Below, piece by piece: positions 27,895 to 37,911 of a stretch of DNA of 64,000 nt (position 1 is the first letter of the stretch; each line of letters opens with the position of its first letter). The position numbers were made by a program, and so were the translations under genes. The notes beneath the pieces were generated by a model. That model did not search any database, was not told where the DNA came from, and was given only the letters and a program-made list of their open reading frames with translations. Origin of the DNA: Wolbachia endosymbiont (group B) of Parapoynx stratiotata (GTDB taxonomy: Bacteria > Pseudomonadota > Alphaproteobacteria > Rickettsiales > Anaplasmataceae); the NCBI RefSeq assembly GCF_947250635.1, contig NZ_OX366335.1, positions 868,001 through 932,000 on the forward strand, read 5' to 3'.

Positions 27895-29262
27895 ATGTCT
27901 AATAGAGCTAATATAACTTTTTTTATAGCTGGTGCTATTGCTTCCCTTACATTAATTACATCTGGAGTTTTTGCTGTAGCTCCTTACGTTGCATTTTTAT
28001 CTTCAGTTGCAGCTTTAAATATAGCTCCCCCTGTTATTTTTATTTTATTTGCGCTTTCTGCAGTAGTAATTGTGTTTTCATATAAAATGATTAAACAAAA
28101 TAAAAAATCTCAAGAAAACTCGAAAGCTGAAGTCGAAGAGCCGAATAAAGGGTTAAGGAAAGAAGAAAATAAGCTAACTCCAATTAAAGAAGAATTAGAA
28201 GATGGAAAGGATAAAGAAAATAAATACGGGTTTAGTGGTCTAGAAGAAAAAGTTCATAGAATTTCAGAGAATTTTGTAACGAAAGATGAAGTGAATGGGT
28301 TAAAAAAAGAGGTTAGTGATCTTTCTGCAAGGTTAATTAATAGTCCTGCAACAAAAAATGAAGTAGAAGTAAAGTTGAATATAGCATTTTATGCAAAAGG
28401 TGAAGAAAGAGGATGGAATACAACATTTAGTGATATTATATTACCAAGTGACATAAAAGAAAATTTGAGAGAGATTTGTAAATCAAAAAGCGGAGGATAT
28501 CTCTTAAATGGTAAAGGAGGGACTGGTAAGAGTAGTATTTGTGAAGCGATTGCGAATGAAATTAAATCTCAATTTGCTGTTATACGTATTTCTGCATCTT
28601 CCTTATGTAATATATCGAATATAGATCAAGTTTTTGAGAGGGCAAGAAAAAACACTCCTTGTATAATTATTATGGAAGAGATTGACGGCATTGGTCTAGA
28701 TCGCAAGAGTGGTAAGAACAAGAATGTAGAATCTTTAACTCATTTACTCGATAAATTGAATAAAACCTTTCTTGAAGAAAATATAGTAATTGCCACAACT
28801 AATTGTGCGAATGATTTAGATGAAACACTAGTTAGGCATGAGCGCTTGAGAAAAATTGAGATTCCTGGGCTAGAGAAAGAAAGTATACGTAGGGGGATAC
28901 TAAAAGAATATCTAAAAGAATTAAGCCAGAGAGATATTGAAACTATTGTAAATAATACTAATGGTTTTTCACCAGCAAATCTGATTGGTTTAGCCAAGTA
29001 TATAGAAAAGGAGAGGGAAAAAATGAAAAGTAAAGGCAAAAGTACTCCTTTTTCCACTTTATGTAAAAATTTCAAGAAGGAACATAACATAAAAGATGAG
29101 CCAGATAAGAAACATCGTAACAGTAAAACTAAAAACGAGGGGTCTTCTGGAAGCTCATTCTCATCTAGAAGCTTATCTAGAAGCTTATCTAGAAGTTCAT
29201 CAGTAAGCTCTTCATTGAGTGATGTATCTTCTCGAGGAAGTAAGCGGCAAATCGAGGAATGA
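27895..29262 (+). CDS. Membrane-anchored AAA+ ATPase
   Basis: 455 residues. Two N-terminal membrane helices (about 7-29 and 43-64), a charged coiled region (70-150), then one AAA+ module: Walker A GKGGTGKSS at 206-214, Walker B CIIIMEEIDGI near 255-265, sensor-1-like IVIATTNCAND and an arginine pair at the end of HERLRKIEIPG. The tail is Ser/Arg-rich (SSGSSFSSRSLSRSLSRSSS). No protease domain follows, so it is not FtsH. Substrate and partners unknown. Confidence 0.8.
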   Translation: MSNRANITFFIAGAIASLTLITSGVFAVAPYVAFLSSVAALNIAPPVIFILFALSAVVIVFSYKMIKQNKKSQENSKAEVEEPNKGLRKEENKLTPIKEELEDGKDKENKYGFSGLEEKVHRISENFVTKDEVNGLKKEVSDLSARLINSPATKNEVEVKLNIAFYAKGEERGWNTTFSDIILPSDIKENLREICKSKSGGYLLNGKGGTGKSSICEAIANEIKSQFAVIRISASSLCNISNIDQVFERARKNTPCIIIMEEIDGIGLDRKSGKNKNVESLTHLLDKLNKTFLEENIVIATTNCANDLDETLVRHERLRKIEIPGLEKESIRRGILKEYLKELSQRDIETIVNNTNGFSPANLIGLAKYIEKEREKMKSKGKSTPFSTLCKNFKKEHNIKDEPDKKHRNSKTKNEGSSGSSFSSRSLSRSLSRSSSVSSSLSDVSSRGSKRQIEE

Positions 29263-29279
29263 AGAGAATTACTACACAG

Positions 29280-29565
29280 TCTGGGATGACGCCATGCAAG
29301 TCGAATCATGTCATTCCAGTGCTTGACAATAGTTTTTATCCAGAAGGGTCATTGAACTTCTAAAAGGGTGTCATTCCAGTACTGGAATCCAGGAATTTTT
29401 TGAGCACGTAAGTTATGCCAAGTTTTTTGTTGGTAAGAAAGGCTGGATCCCAGTACTCGGATGACATCCTTTTTTTCCTGGATACCAGTCGCATGACACT
29501 ACTATATAGTAGGTCCCAATTTCATCCCAGTCTGGGATCTTCTTTCAAAAATTCAAAACAATCTA
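29280..29565. repeat. Cluster of palindromic elements
   Basis: Three to four tandem units carry CAGTCTGGGATGAC, TGTCATTCCAGTGCTTGAC, GTGTCATTCCAGTACTGGAA, GGATCCCAGTACTCGGATGAC-like and TCATCCCAGTCTGGGATC cores. The cluster fills the 320-base space before the phage-like gene, so upstream codons reading through it (from 29415) are not coding. Confidence 0.8.
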
Positions 29566-29582
29566 TTAAAAAGGAGAATATT

Positions 29583-32500
29583 ATGTCTACAATAATTTTA
29601 TCATCAATTTTAAGTAAAGCGGGCAGTATTTTTGGGCCAATTGGCCAGATTGTTGGCTCAGAACTCGGTGCTCTGCTTGGTGCACAGCTTGATAATGCAA
29701 TATTTGGTCTTGATGCCGAGCAAAAGATAACGCATGGGGCGAGGCTGAAAAATCTGCAAGTTCAAACCTCAACTTATGGCAAAACAATTCCAATTATCTA
29801 TGGCACTGCTCGCATTGCTGGAAACATTATTTGGTCACAGCCAATAAAAGAGGAGGCGATAACCACTCAAAATAAAACAGGAAGAGGTATAAATATTACA
29901 TATAACTACTATGCAACACTCGCAATTGCAATTTGCAAGGGGAAAGTAGAAAAATTAAATCGAATCTGGGCGGATATAAAATCGCTTAGCTTTGACCAAA
30001 TAGATTATACTTTTTACCACGGCAGAGAAGACCAAAACCCTGATCCGTTTATGTTATCAATAGAAGGTGAGAAGAATGTACCAGCTTATAGAGGAATATC
30101 TTACATAGTCATCAAAAATTTCCCTTTGGCAGACTATAGTAATCGTGTTCCGGTGTTTACATTTGAAGTGCAAACTGCACTGAAGCTCAGTGGATTTTCA
30201 GTAGCAGAAAACATTAAAAATATCAATATCATACCAGGTTCAGGGGAGTTTGTGTATGATACGAAAATACAGAAGAAAATTGCACGAGAAAAAATAAGCA
30301 GTAGTCAATATATTCCCTATGGACCGGCACAAAGAGTAAATCACAATAATCACACAAAAAAGAGCGATGCTATGCTTTCTTTGGACCAATTGAAGGAAAG
30401 TTTACCAAATGTTGAATGGGCATCGGTAGTGGTTAATTGGTTTGCAAGCAGTTTGAATATCAAAGATTGTAAAATATATCCTGCAGTTGAATTTCAAGAT
30501 GATTCTGCTATAGTGCCTGATGATTGGCAAGTGGGAAATATAACCAGGGATAATGCCCAGCTCATTTCAAAAGATAATCATGGCAATCCAAGATATGGTG
30601 GTACAGTTAGCGATGCAGCACTAATAAGATATATAGAAGAGCTGCGTAGCAGAGGTTATAAGGTGATGCTCTATCCAATGCTCTTGCTTGACACAAAAAA
30701 CAAAGAGTGGCGAGGAAAATTGAGCGGTACTCCTCAGGATATAAGTGATTTTTTTGAGAATCAGTATAGCAAATTCATAGAGCATTACACGAGCATTGCC
30801 AAACAAACTAAAGTGGAAGGGTTTATAATCGGGTCTGAATTTGCGCAGCTCACCAGAGTGAAAGATGTAGAGGGTCACTATCCTGCAGTAGCAGAGCTAG
30901 TTAAAGTTGCAAAGCAAGTAAAATTTCAGCTTGGAAAAGAAGTAAACGTAACTTACGCTGCCGATTGGAGTGAGTATCATTCATATGATGGTTGGTATAA
31001 TATGGATGAACTATGGTCTTCACAGTTCATCGATGTTATTGGCATAGATGCTTACTTTCCACTCACCGATGGCCCAGAACCTCCTTTTGGCTATTCCGCG
31101 AAAGATGTAACGGGTGGTTGGAGCAGTGGGGTAGGGTATGATTATTTTTACGATTACTCAAAAAGTGATCCTGAGAAAATAAAGTATAATGACAGCGAAT
31201 ATGCGTGGAAAAATATCGAGAAATGGTGGAGTGAAGTTCATGTAAATCCAGGTGGTAGTAAAACAAAATGGCAACCAAAAATGAAGAAAATATGGTTTAC
31301 CGAATATGGATTTCCCAGTATGAACGGCTGCACTAATGAGCCCAATGTGTTTGTTGATAAAGGTAGTATAGAGAGTAAATATCCACGATACTCAAACGGA
31401 GAGGTGAGCTTTCTTTCGCAGAAAACTGCGATCGAAGGAACATTAAAAAAGTGGCAAAGCTCAGAAATGGTGGAGAAAATGTTCCTCTGGGCGTGGGATG
31501 CAAGGCCATTTCCTTATTTTCCCAACTTGTGTGATATGTGGACTGACTGCCATAATTGGCAAACAGGGCACTGGATTCAGGGAAAAATTTCACAACTTAA
31601 TGTTTCCGATGTTTTGTCTGATCTGTTGCAAAAGGTAGGTCTCAAAGGCGATCAGTTTGATACAAGTGATGTTAAAGGATTACTATCTGGGTATGTAATA
31701 AATGATCAGCAACCCGTACGCTCAATTATTAAAATGCTGCGAAGGTGCTATTTTTTTGATGTGGTTGAACAGAACTCAAAACTGAAATTTATTCAAAAGG
31801 GCAGGGGAGTGAAAACTGAAATACCAATTGGCGAGATGGTTACCAATAACGTTGCAAAACTTGTTAATATTAGTCAGCTAGATTTAAATAGTAAAGTCAA
31901 TGTTGTTTATTTTAACCGCAATTTTGGCTATCCAATTGATGTGAAATATGCTGAACTGCCAAAGCAGGGCAATGCTGCAACAGTTCCAATACCGCTCATT
32001 ATGGAGGAAGGGGAGGCGCAAAATATAGCTGAAGTTTTACTTTATTCTGCGTGGCAAGAGAGAAATATATACAACTTTAAGCTACCGATAAAATATGCAT
32101 GGCTTTTACCAAGTGATGTCATAGCAATTTCAGATGGCGAGAAAAGACATACGATGAGAATTATAAAAACAAAGTTTGAAAGCATGTCCATTCAAGTAAT
32201 GGGAGTTGGTTATGATCCCTCTATATACAAGCTCTCCTTTCCTTCAACAAGATCACTTATGCTTAAAGAATACCCTCCTTCTCACATCAGTAAATCTATC
32301 GTAGAAATGATAGATTTACCGTATATTAAAGATAATATCGCAAGCTTTACTTTAATTAGTGAAGAGGAAAGTTGGAAAGGAGCAACGCTCTTTATTTCGT
32401 ATGATGATAAAAATTATAAGCCCATCGCGAGCGCAAATATACAATCTACTTACGGATATGTAATCGAATTTACCGATGAGGGAATTACAGTAGTACTGCG

Positions 32501-32798
32501 TTTTGGTAAGATAGACGTCATGAGTCCAACTGTGTTAGCGCTGGTTGGAAAAGAGGTAATAAAATTCGAAAGAGCAAAGCTCATAGGTAAGAATAAATAT
32601 CAGCTTATCGACCTAATTAGAGGCCAAGAAGGTACTAAGAAATATGAACACACCACAGGTGAAAAATTTATTCTACTTGATCATTCAATAATTTCTTTTG
32701 AAGTGCAAAAAGGGAGAAAGTTTTATCTTAAGGCAGTCACTTACGGTGATTCATTGGATAATACGAAAGCGAAACTATTGATCAAGAACTTCAGCTAA
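29583..32798 (+). CDS. Gene-transfer-agent/phage tail host-specificity protein
   Basis: The ATG at 29583 with AAGGAG upstream is the true start (1071 residues); the longer frame reads through repeats. The N-terminus (GPIGQIVGSELGALLGAQLD, then YGKTIPIIYGTARIAGNIIW) matches the RcGTA ORFg15 group. A TIM-barrel-like domain sits at about 270-700 (FIIGSEFAQLTRVKD; FIDVIGIDAYFPLTDG; KIWFTEYGFPSMNGC), then a phage-tail gp37/J-like region. No head, terminase or other tail gene is adjacent, so it is an orphan. The long intact frame suggests it is maintained. Confidence 0.85.
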   Translation: MSTIILSSILSKAGSIFGPIGQIVGSELGALLGAQLDNAIFGLDAEQKITHGARLKNLQVQTSTYGKTIPIIYGTARIAGNIIWSQPIKEEAITTQNKTGRGINITYNYYATLAIAICKGKVEKLNRIWADIKSLSFDQIDYTFYHGREDQNPDPFMLSIEGEKNVPAYRGISYIVIKNFPLADYSNRVPVFTFEVQTALKLSGFSVAENIKNINIIPGSGEFVYDTKIQKKIAREKISSSQYIPYGPAQRVNHNNHTKKSDAMLSLDQLKESLPNVEWASVVVNWFASSLNIKDCKIYPAVEFQDDSAIVPDDWQVGNITRDNAQLISKDNHGNPRYGGTVSDAALIRYIEELRSRGYKVMLYPMLLLDTKNKEWRGKLSGTPQDISDFFENQYSKFIEHYTSIAKQTKVEGFIIGSEFAQLTRVKDVEGHYPAVAELVKVAKQVKFQLGKEVNVTYAADWSEYHSYDGWYNMDELWSSQFIDVIGIDAYFPLTDGPEPPFGYSAKDVTGGWSSGVGYDYFYDYSKSDPEKIKYNDSEYAWKNIEKWWSEVHVNPGGSKTKWQPKMKKIWFTEYGFPSMNGCTNEPNVFVDKGSIESKYPRYSNGEVSFLSQKTAIEGTLKKWQSSEMVEKMFLWAWDARPFPYFPNLCDMWTDCHNWQTGHWIQGKISQLNVSDVLSDLLQKVGLKGDQFDTSDVKGLLSGYVINDQQPVRSIIKMLRRCYFFDVVEQNSKLKFIQKGRGVKTEIPIGEMVTNNVAKLVNISQLDLNSKVNVVYFNRNFGYPIDVKYAELPKQGNAATVPIPLIMEEGEAQNIAEVLLYSAWQERNIYNFKLPIKYAWLLPSDVIAISDGEKRHTMRIIKTKFESMSIQVMGVGYDPSIYKLSFPSTRSLMLKEYPPSHISKSIVEMIDLPYIKDNIASFTLISEEESWKGATLFISYDDKNYKPIASANIQSTYGYVIEFTDEGITVVLRFGKIDVMSPTVLALVGKEVIKFERAKLIGKNKYQLIDLIRGQEGTKKYEHTTGEKFILLDHSIISFEVQKGRKFYLKAVTYGDSLDNTKAKLLIKNFS

Positions 32799-32874
32799 CC
32801 AACAGGTATATTGATTTACATTTTATTAAAAAATCCACTATAATATTAATATAGCAATATAATGAGGTAAAATT

Positions 32875-34020
32875 ATGACTAATAGTGTAAATCAATTATC
32901 AAATAAAGCACCAATAATACTAACATGGGTGCCAAGAGTGCATGGTGCATCTTTACCGAATGGTAAAAATACTACCCTTAATTATTTAGAAATAATTAAA
33001 AATCATAAATTAACAAATAAAGAGGAGAGGGACATATATTTGGTTATCAATGGTCCTGGATTTGAAGAAAATCAAATAGATAGTTTAAAACATGAGCTGA
33101 AAGGAATTGAAGGAGTACATGTTGTAGACTTACACCAATATGACTGGAGCGGAATAGATGAAGGATGGAAAATAGACGGCAAAGATATTAGCATAAAGGA
33201 CTTCTTTAAGAATATGTATAATATGTCAGAGGAGCAAAGGATGTATTTTGCCGTTGAAATAGATACCTTTAGATTGATTGCTCTGTCACTCTTAAAGCAG
33301 TTTACGGAACATGAGGGTGGAATATATATAGACTTTGATTCTTTAAAAGCCATTGACACTCATATAGGGAAGGATATAACAATTCCTGAGGGGATATTGT
33401 TGGGACCGATTGTTGTAGGTATTAACGATAGTGGAAAAATCGTTTATACACAGTTAAATAATGACTTAATTGCGATAAATGATTTAAGCATAGCAGTTGA
33501 TATCTTATCTAAGTATAAAAGTGAAATACTAAGTCAAAAAGAAATGTGCGGTAAATTAGTAGAGTATTTACCTTCAGCTATAATTAAACTAGGTGATTGC
33601 ATCAGTATGCTTGAAAAAGAGGAAGAGATGAAAAAGGAAGAAGAGAAAGATGAAATAAAAAGGATTATCAAAGAAGTGAAGAATCAGAAAGAGTATGCAG
33701 AAAGGTGTGTAGAAGATTTAAGCAATGGTAGAATAGCGACGTTATATGAACAAGCTTTTTTTCCCTTCCTTACCCAATTTGGAGCAAATTTAGGTCAACG
33801 AAATGTTGTGAGGATAGTGCATGATAAATTAATTGGTCAAGAAGAAAGCAAATGGAAGTCATTTGCTTTTGGAGAGAACAATGGTAACTATAGAATGACT
33901 CCAGCAGAAAGTGATTTATCCTGGATGAAAGGAAAAGATCTATACCATGAACGAGTAGATAACAAGCTGGAAGGAGCAGAAGTAGACAGGGTAGCAATGG
34001 GAGAGCTATCACTTATATAG
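32875..34020 (+). CDS. Glycosyltransferase-like DXD protein, copy 1
   Basis: 381 residues. The N-terminus (APIILTWVPRVHGAS, then DIYLVINGPGFEE) fits the start of sugar-nucleotide transferases with a DXD motif (IPKIIHFIW-like). The core EIDTFRLIALSLL at 128-140 followed by GGIYIDFDSL at 148-157 keeps the D..R...GG.Y.D.D arrangement of the TcdA/TcdB-Och1 superfamily. A coiled stretch follows (240-275). It has a clear ribosome site (aatgagg). Family assignment is from motif pattern, so moderate confidence; an effector role is inference. Confidence 0.6.
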   Translation: MTNSVNQLSNKAPIILTWVPRVHGASLPNGKNTTLNYLEIIKNHKLTNKEERDIYLVINGPGFEENQIDSLKHELKGIEGVHVVDLHQYDWSGIDEGWKIDGKDISIKDFFKNMYNMSEEQRMYFAVEIDTFRLIALSLLKQFTEHEGGIYIDFDSLKAIDTHIGKDITIPEGILLGPIVVGINDSGKIVYTQLNNDLIAINDLSIAVDILSKYKSEILSQKEMCGKLVEYLPSAIIKLGDCISMLEKEEEMKKEEEKDEIKRIIKEVKNQKEYAERCVEDLSNGRIATLYEQAFFPFLTQFGANLGQRNVVRIVHDKLIGQEESKWKSFAFGENNGNYRMTPAESDLSWMKGKDLYHERVDNKLEGAEVDRVAMGELSLI

Positions 34021-34223
34021 CATTGATTAAAGAACTTTCTAGTATCGTCGATTCGGTGCTAGAAAATTCAGTAAAGTAGTTAAAATATTAGCTGAAAAAT
34101 AATTTTCTTCGAAACAGTCACCTACATATAGAAACGAGAATGTTTAAGCCCCTAGGAGATTTTATTTGTACGCCGCTAAAATTTCATTATAATATGAGTA
34201 TATTAATGTGTTGAGGTAAAATA

Positions 34224-35267
34224 ATGATCGGTAATGTAAAAAAATTATCAAATGAAGCGCCAATAATACTAACTTGGGTACCAAGAGTATATGGTGCATC
34301 TTTACCAGATGGTAAAAACAGTGACCTTAATTACTTAGATATAATAAAAAATCATAAATTAATAAATAAAGAAGAGAGGGATATATATTTGATTATCAAC
34401 GGTCCTGGATTCAAAGAAAATCAAATAGATGATTTAAAATGTAAACTGAAAGAATTTGAAGGAGTACATGTTATAGACTTGCATCAGTATGACTGGAGCG
34501 AAATAGATCAAGGATGGAAGATAGATGGAGAGGATATCAGTATAAAGGAATTCTTTGAGAATATGTATAATATGGAAGAAAAGCAAAGGATGTATTTTGC
34601 CGTTGAAATAGATACCTTTAGATTGATTGCTCTGGCACTCTTAAAGCAGTTTACGGAACATGAGGGTGGAATATATATAGATTTTGATTCTTTAAAAGCC
34701 ATTAACCTTCATATAGGGAAGGATATAACAATTCCTGAGGGAATTTTGTTAGGGCAAATTACTGCACATGTTGATCAAGAGAACGGCAAAATTATTAAAA
34801 CGAATTTAAATAATGACTTGATTGCAGTAAGTTGTTCACGTATAGCGATTAATATTTTATCTCAATATAAAAGAGAAATACTGAGTCAAGAAAAAATGTG
34901 CTATGAGTTAGCAGAGCGTTTATCTAATTTTGCGAAAAAAGAAAAAAAACGTTTTTTTGATATTTATAAAGGATTGAGAGAGAAACAGCTGTTAGATAAT
35001 GAAGCGAAGAAAAAAGGGAAGAGTGTTATAGAGGAATTAGATAAGATAGAGCGCAAAATAGTTGATCTAAGAAATGGTAAGATAAGAGAATTATATGAGC
35101 CGCTAGTATGTCATTATTCTAGGTATCGTGAAGTAGGTTTAAATTTAGGTCAATTTTATACCGTAGAAATGGTTCGTAATGAATTAATCGGTCAAGACAA
35201 AAGCAGACTAGGGTTATTTTCTTTCGGAGGGGAACGTTCAAAAAAGTGTGTCAAGCCGCATTTTTAG
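34224..35267 (+). CDS. Glycosyltransferase-like DXD protein, copy 2, truncated by IS
   Basis: Paralogue of the gene at 32875, with the same N-terminus (APIILTWVPRVYGASLPDG) and the same core (EIDTFRLIALALL, GGIYIDFDSLKAI). It lost its last 45 or so residues: host sequence stops at 35229, and the final 12 residues (GERSKKCVKPHF) are read from the IS256-family terminus. It is probably still translated, but the C-terminal part present in copy 1 is missing. Confidence 0.6.
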   Translation: MIGNVKKLSNEAPIILTWVPRVYGASLPDGKNSDLNYLDIIKNHKLINKEERDIYLIINGPGFKENQIDDLKCKLKEFEGVHVIDLHQYDWSEIDQGWKIDGEDISIKEFFENMYNMEEKQRMYFAVEIDTFRLIALALLKQFTEHEGGIYIDFDSLKAINLHIGKDITIPEGILLGQITAHVDQENGKIIKTNLNNDLIAVSCSRIAINILSQYKREILSQEKMCYELAERLSNFAKKEKKRFFDIYKGLREKQLLDNEAKKKGKSVIEELDKIERKIVDLRNGKIRELYEPLVCHYSRYREVGLNLGQFYTVEMVRNELIGQDKSRLGLFSFGGERSKKCVKPHF

Positions 35268-35669
35268 TTCAACTCAATTTTCAATCTATCTGGAAAGAAA
35301 ATATCAAGTTGAGACATAGTTAAAGCCCAATTAGGGAGAGCCATAATCCACTTTTGCTCTACCTTTTTTATAGCACAATATACCTGTTTGTACAAGGCAT
35401 TTGTACTAGTAAATGAACCCTTAGTTTTAGTAAATTTCCTGATTTGTCTATGCAACCCCTCAATTGGATTGGTGGTGTAAATCAGCTTCCTAACTTGCCC
35501 AGAATACTTAAAATAACTGGATAAGTTTTCCCAATTGTTCTGCCAGGATTTTATAACTAAAGGATACTTCTCTCCCCATTTTTCTTCCAGCTCAAGCAGA
35601 TAATTCTCAGCGATCTCTTTACTTGAAGCACGATATATTTTTTTCAAATCATTCATGAAAACTTTTACA

Positions 35670-37006
35670 GGGAACGTTCAAAAAAGTGTGTCAAACCGAA
35701 AAAAAAGTAATAAATTGATATAAAAAATGGAGGTTTGATATGGGTCAAGCAAATAGAACTACTGGTTTGGTAGATTATAAAGAATTAGAAACAAATATCC
35801 TGTCATCTATACGAGAAGGAAGACCATTGACAGGAAGAGATGGAGCATTAACACCGTTTATAAAAAGGTTGCTAGAGGCAAGTCTGGAAGGTGAAATAGA
35901 AAGCCACATGTCAGCTAAAAGTGAAGAAAATAACCGAAGAAATGGAAGGAATGCAAAAACTTTACGTACAAGTTCAGGCTCATTTGAACTATTAACACCA
36001 AGAGACAGAGAAGGAAGCTTTGAACCGCAAATAGTCAAAAAAAGGCAAACAAGCCTACATCCAGAACTTGAAGCAAAGGTCTTAAGCACATATGCCAGTG
36101 GCATGGGATACAGAGATATAGCTTCACATGTTGAGGAAATATATGACCACAAAATATCAGCAGCAGAGATATCCAGTATTACTGATAAACTGCTACCAGT
36201 AATCAATGAATGGCGCAGCCGCCCACTGCAATCAGTGTATCCAATAGTGTTTATGGATGGCATGTTCTTTAAGGTCAAGGAGGACGGACATTGTATAAGT
36301 AAATGCATGTATAATATATTGGGCATAAATCAAAATGGCAGAAAAGAAGTATTAGGTTTTTATTTGGCTGAAAGTGAAGGAGCTAACTTCTGGTTGGGAG
36401 TTCTAAATGACCTAAAAGAGCGAGGAGTAGAAGATATTCTAATTGCCTGCATTGATGGGCTAAAAAGCTTTCCTGCGGCTATAAATAGTGTGTTTCCTAA
36501 GGCAGAAGTACAGCTATGTATAGTGCATCAGATAAGGAATTCACTGAAATATGTATCTAGCAAAGATGTAAAAGTTTTCATGAATGATTTGAAAAAAATA
36601 TATCGTGCTTCAAGTAAAGAGATCGCTGAGAATTATCTGCTTGAGCTGGAAGAAAAATGGGGAGAGAAGTATCCTTTAGTTATAAAATCCTGGCAGAACA
36701 ATTGGGAAAACTTATCCAGTTATTTTAAGTATTCTGGGCAAGTTAGGAAGCTGATTTACACCACCAATCCAATTGAGGGGTTGCATAGACAAATCAGGAA
36801 ATTTACTAAAACTAAGGGTTCATTTACTAGTACAAATGCCTTGTACAAACAGGTATATTGTGCTATAAAAAAGGTAGAGCAAAAGTGGATTATGGCTCTC
36901 CCTAATTGGGCTTTAACTATTTCTCAACTTGATATTTTCTTTCCAGATAGATTGAAAATTGAGTTGAACTAAAAATGCGGCTTGACACACTTTTTTGAAC
37001 GTTCCC
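35670..37006 (+). mobile_element. IS256-family element, inner intact copy
   Basis: 1337 bases from gggaacgttc to gaacgttccc, flanked by the 8-base direct repeat CTTTTACA (35662-35669 and 37007-37014), the target duplication size usual for this family. It is inserted in opposite orientation inside the transposase of an identical element. Confidence 0.95.
35740..36972 (+). CDS. IS256-family (mutator) transposase
   Basis: 410-residue DDE transposase. MGQANRTTGLVDYKELETNI start, the ESHM and RNGRNAKTLRTSSG motif, PRDREGSFEPQIVKKRQ, then the catalytic core with VFMDGMFFKV, LIACIDGLKSFPAAI and C-terminal TNPIEGLHRQIRKFTKTKG. Complete and preceded by aatggagg. It is the only copy in the window able to supply transposase. 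Confidence 0.96.
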   Translation: MGQANRTTGLVDYKELETNILSSIREGRPLTGRDGALTPFIKRLLEASLEGEIESHMSAKSEENNRRNGRNAKTLRTSSGSFELLTPRDREGSFEPQIVKKRQTSLHPELEAKVLSTYASGMGYRDIASHVEEIYDHKISAAEISSITDKLLPVINEWRSRPLQSVYPIVFMDGMFFKVKEDGHCISKCMYNILGINQNGRKEVLGFYLAESEGANFWLGVLNDLKERGVEDILIACIDGLKSFPAAINSVFPKAEVQLCIVHQIRNSLKYVSSKDVKVFMNDLKKIYRASSKEIAENYLLELEEKWGEKYPLVIKSWQNNWENLSSYFKYSGQVRKLIYTTNPIEGLHRQIRKFTKTKGSFTSTNALYKQVYCAIKKVEQKWIMALPNWALTISQLDIFFPDRLKIELN

Positions 37007-37911
37007 CTTTTACATCTTTGCTAGATACATATTTCAGTGAATTCCTTATCTGATGCACTATACATAGCTGTACTTCTGCCTTAGGAAACACACTATTTAT
37101 AGCCGCAGGAAAGCTTTTTAGCCCATCAATGCAGGCAATTAGAATATCTTCTACTCCTCGCTCTTTTAGGTCATTTAGAACTCCCAACCAGAAGTTAGCT
37201 CCTTCACTTTCAGCCAAATAAAAACCTAATACTTCTTTTCTGCCATTTTGATTTATGCCCAATATATTATACATGCATTTACTTATACAATGTCCGTCCT
37301 CCTTGACCTTAAAGAACATGCCATCCATAAACACTATTGGATACACTGATTGCAGTGGGCGGCTGCGCCATTCATTGATTACTGGTAGCAGTTTATCAGT
37401 AATACTGGATATCTCTGCTGCTGATATTTTGTGGTCATATATTTCCTCAACATGTGAAGCTATATCTCTGTATCCCATGCCACTGGCATATGTGCTTAAG
37501 ACCTTTGCTTCAAGTTCTGGATGTAGGCTTGTTTGCCTTTTTTTGACTATTTGCGGTTCAAAGCTTCCTTCTCTGTCTCTTGGTGTTAATAGTTCAAATG
37601 AGCCTGAACTTGTACGTAAAGTTTTTGCATTCCTTCCATTTCTTCGGTTATTTTCTTCACTTTTAGCTGACATGTGGCTTTCTATTTCACCTTCCAGACT
37701 TGCCTCTAGCAACCTTTTTATAAACGGTGTTAATGCTCCATCTCTTCCTGTCAATGGTCTTCCTTCTCGTATAGATGACAGGATATTTGTTTCTAATTCT
37801 TTATAATCTACCAAACCAGTAGTTCTATTTGCTTGACCCATATCAAACCTCCATTTTTTATATCAATTTATTACTTTTTTTTCGGTTTGACACACTTTTT
37901 TGAACGTTCCC

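Larger units (their letters stand above)
35264..37841 (-). pseudogene. IS256-family transposase split by a second copy
   Basis: N-terminal part is encoded at 37841-37008 (MGQANRTTGLVDYKELET... to SSKDVK) and the C-terminal part at 35669-35264 (VFMNDLKKIYRAS...). The interruption is the inner IS copy inserted within codons for KVF. Joined, it would give a 410-residue mutator-type transposase differing from the inner copy by one residue that I can see (WALTMSQ versus WALTISQ). Insertion is therefore recent. Confidence 0.92.
35230..37911 (-). mobile_element. IS256-family element, outer copy, interrupted
   Basis: Ends gggaacgttcaaaaaag (35230) and its inverse at 37911, with 29-bp imperfect terminal repeats. 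Removing the inner copy and its 8-base duplication leaves 1337 bases, exactly the inner element's length. Left flank (tttcggag) and right flank (tcaagaca) do not match, so no target duplication surrounds the outer copy. Confidence 0.92.

Noticed and set aside
29415..29582. 56 extra codons upstream of the GTA-like gene
   Set aside because: They read through palindromic repeats; a good ribosome site precedes the ATG at 29583, where family similarity begins.
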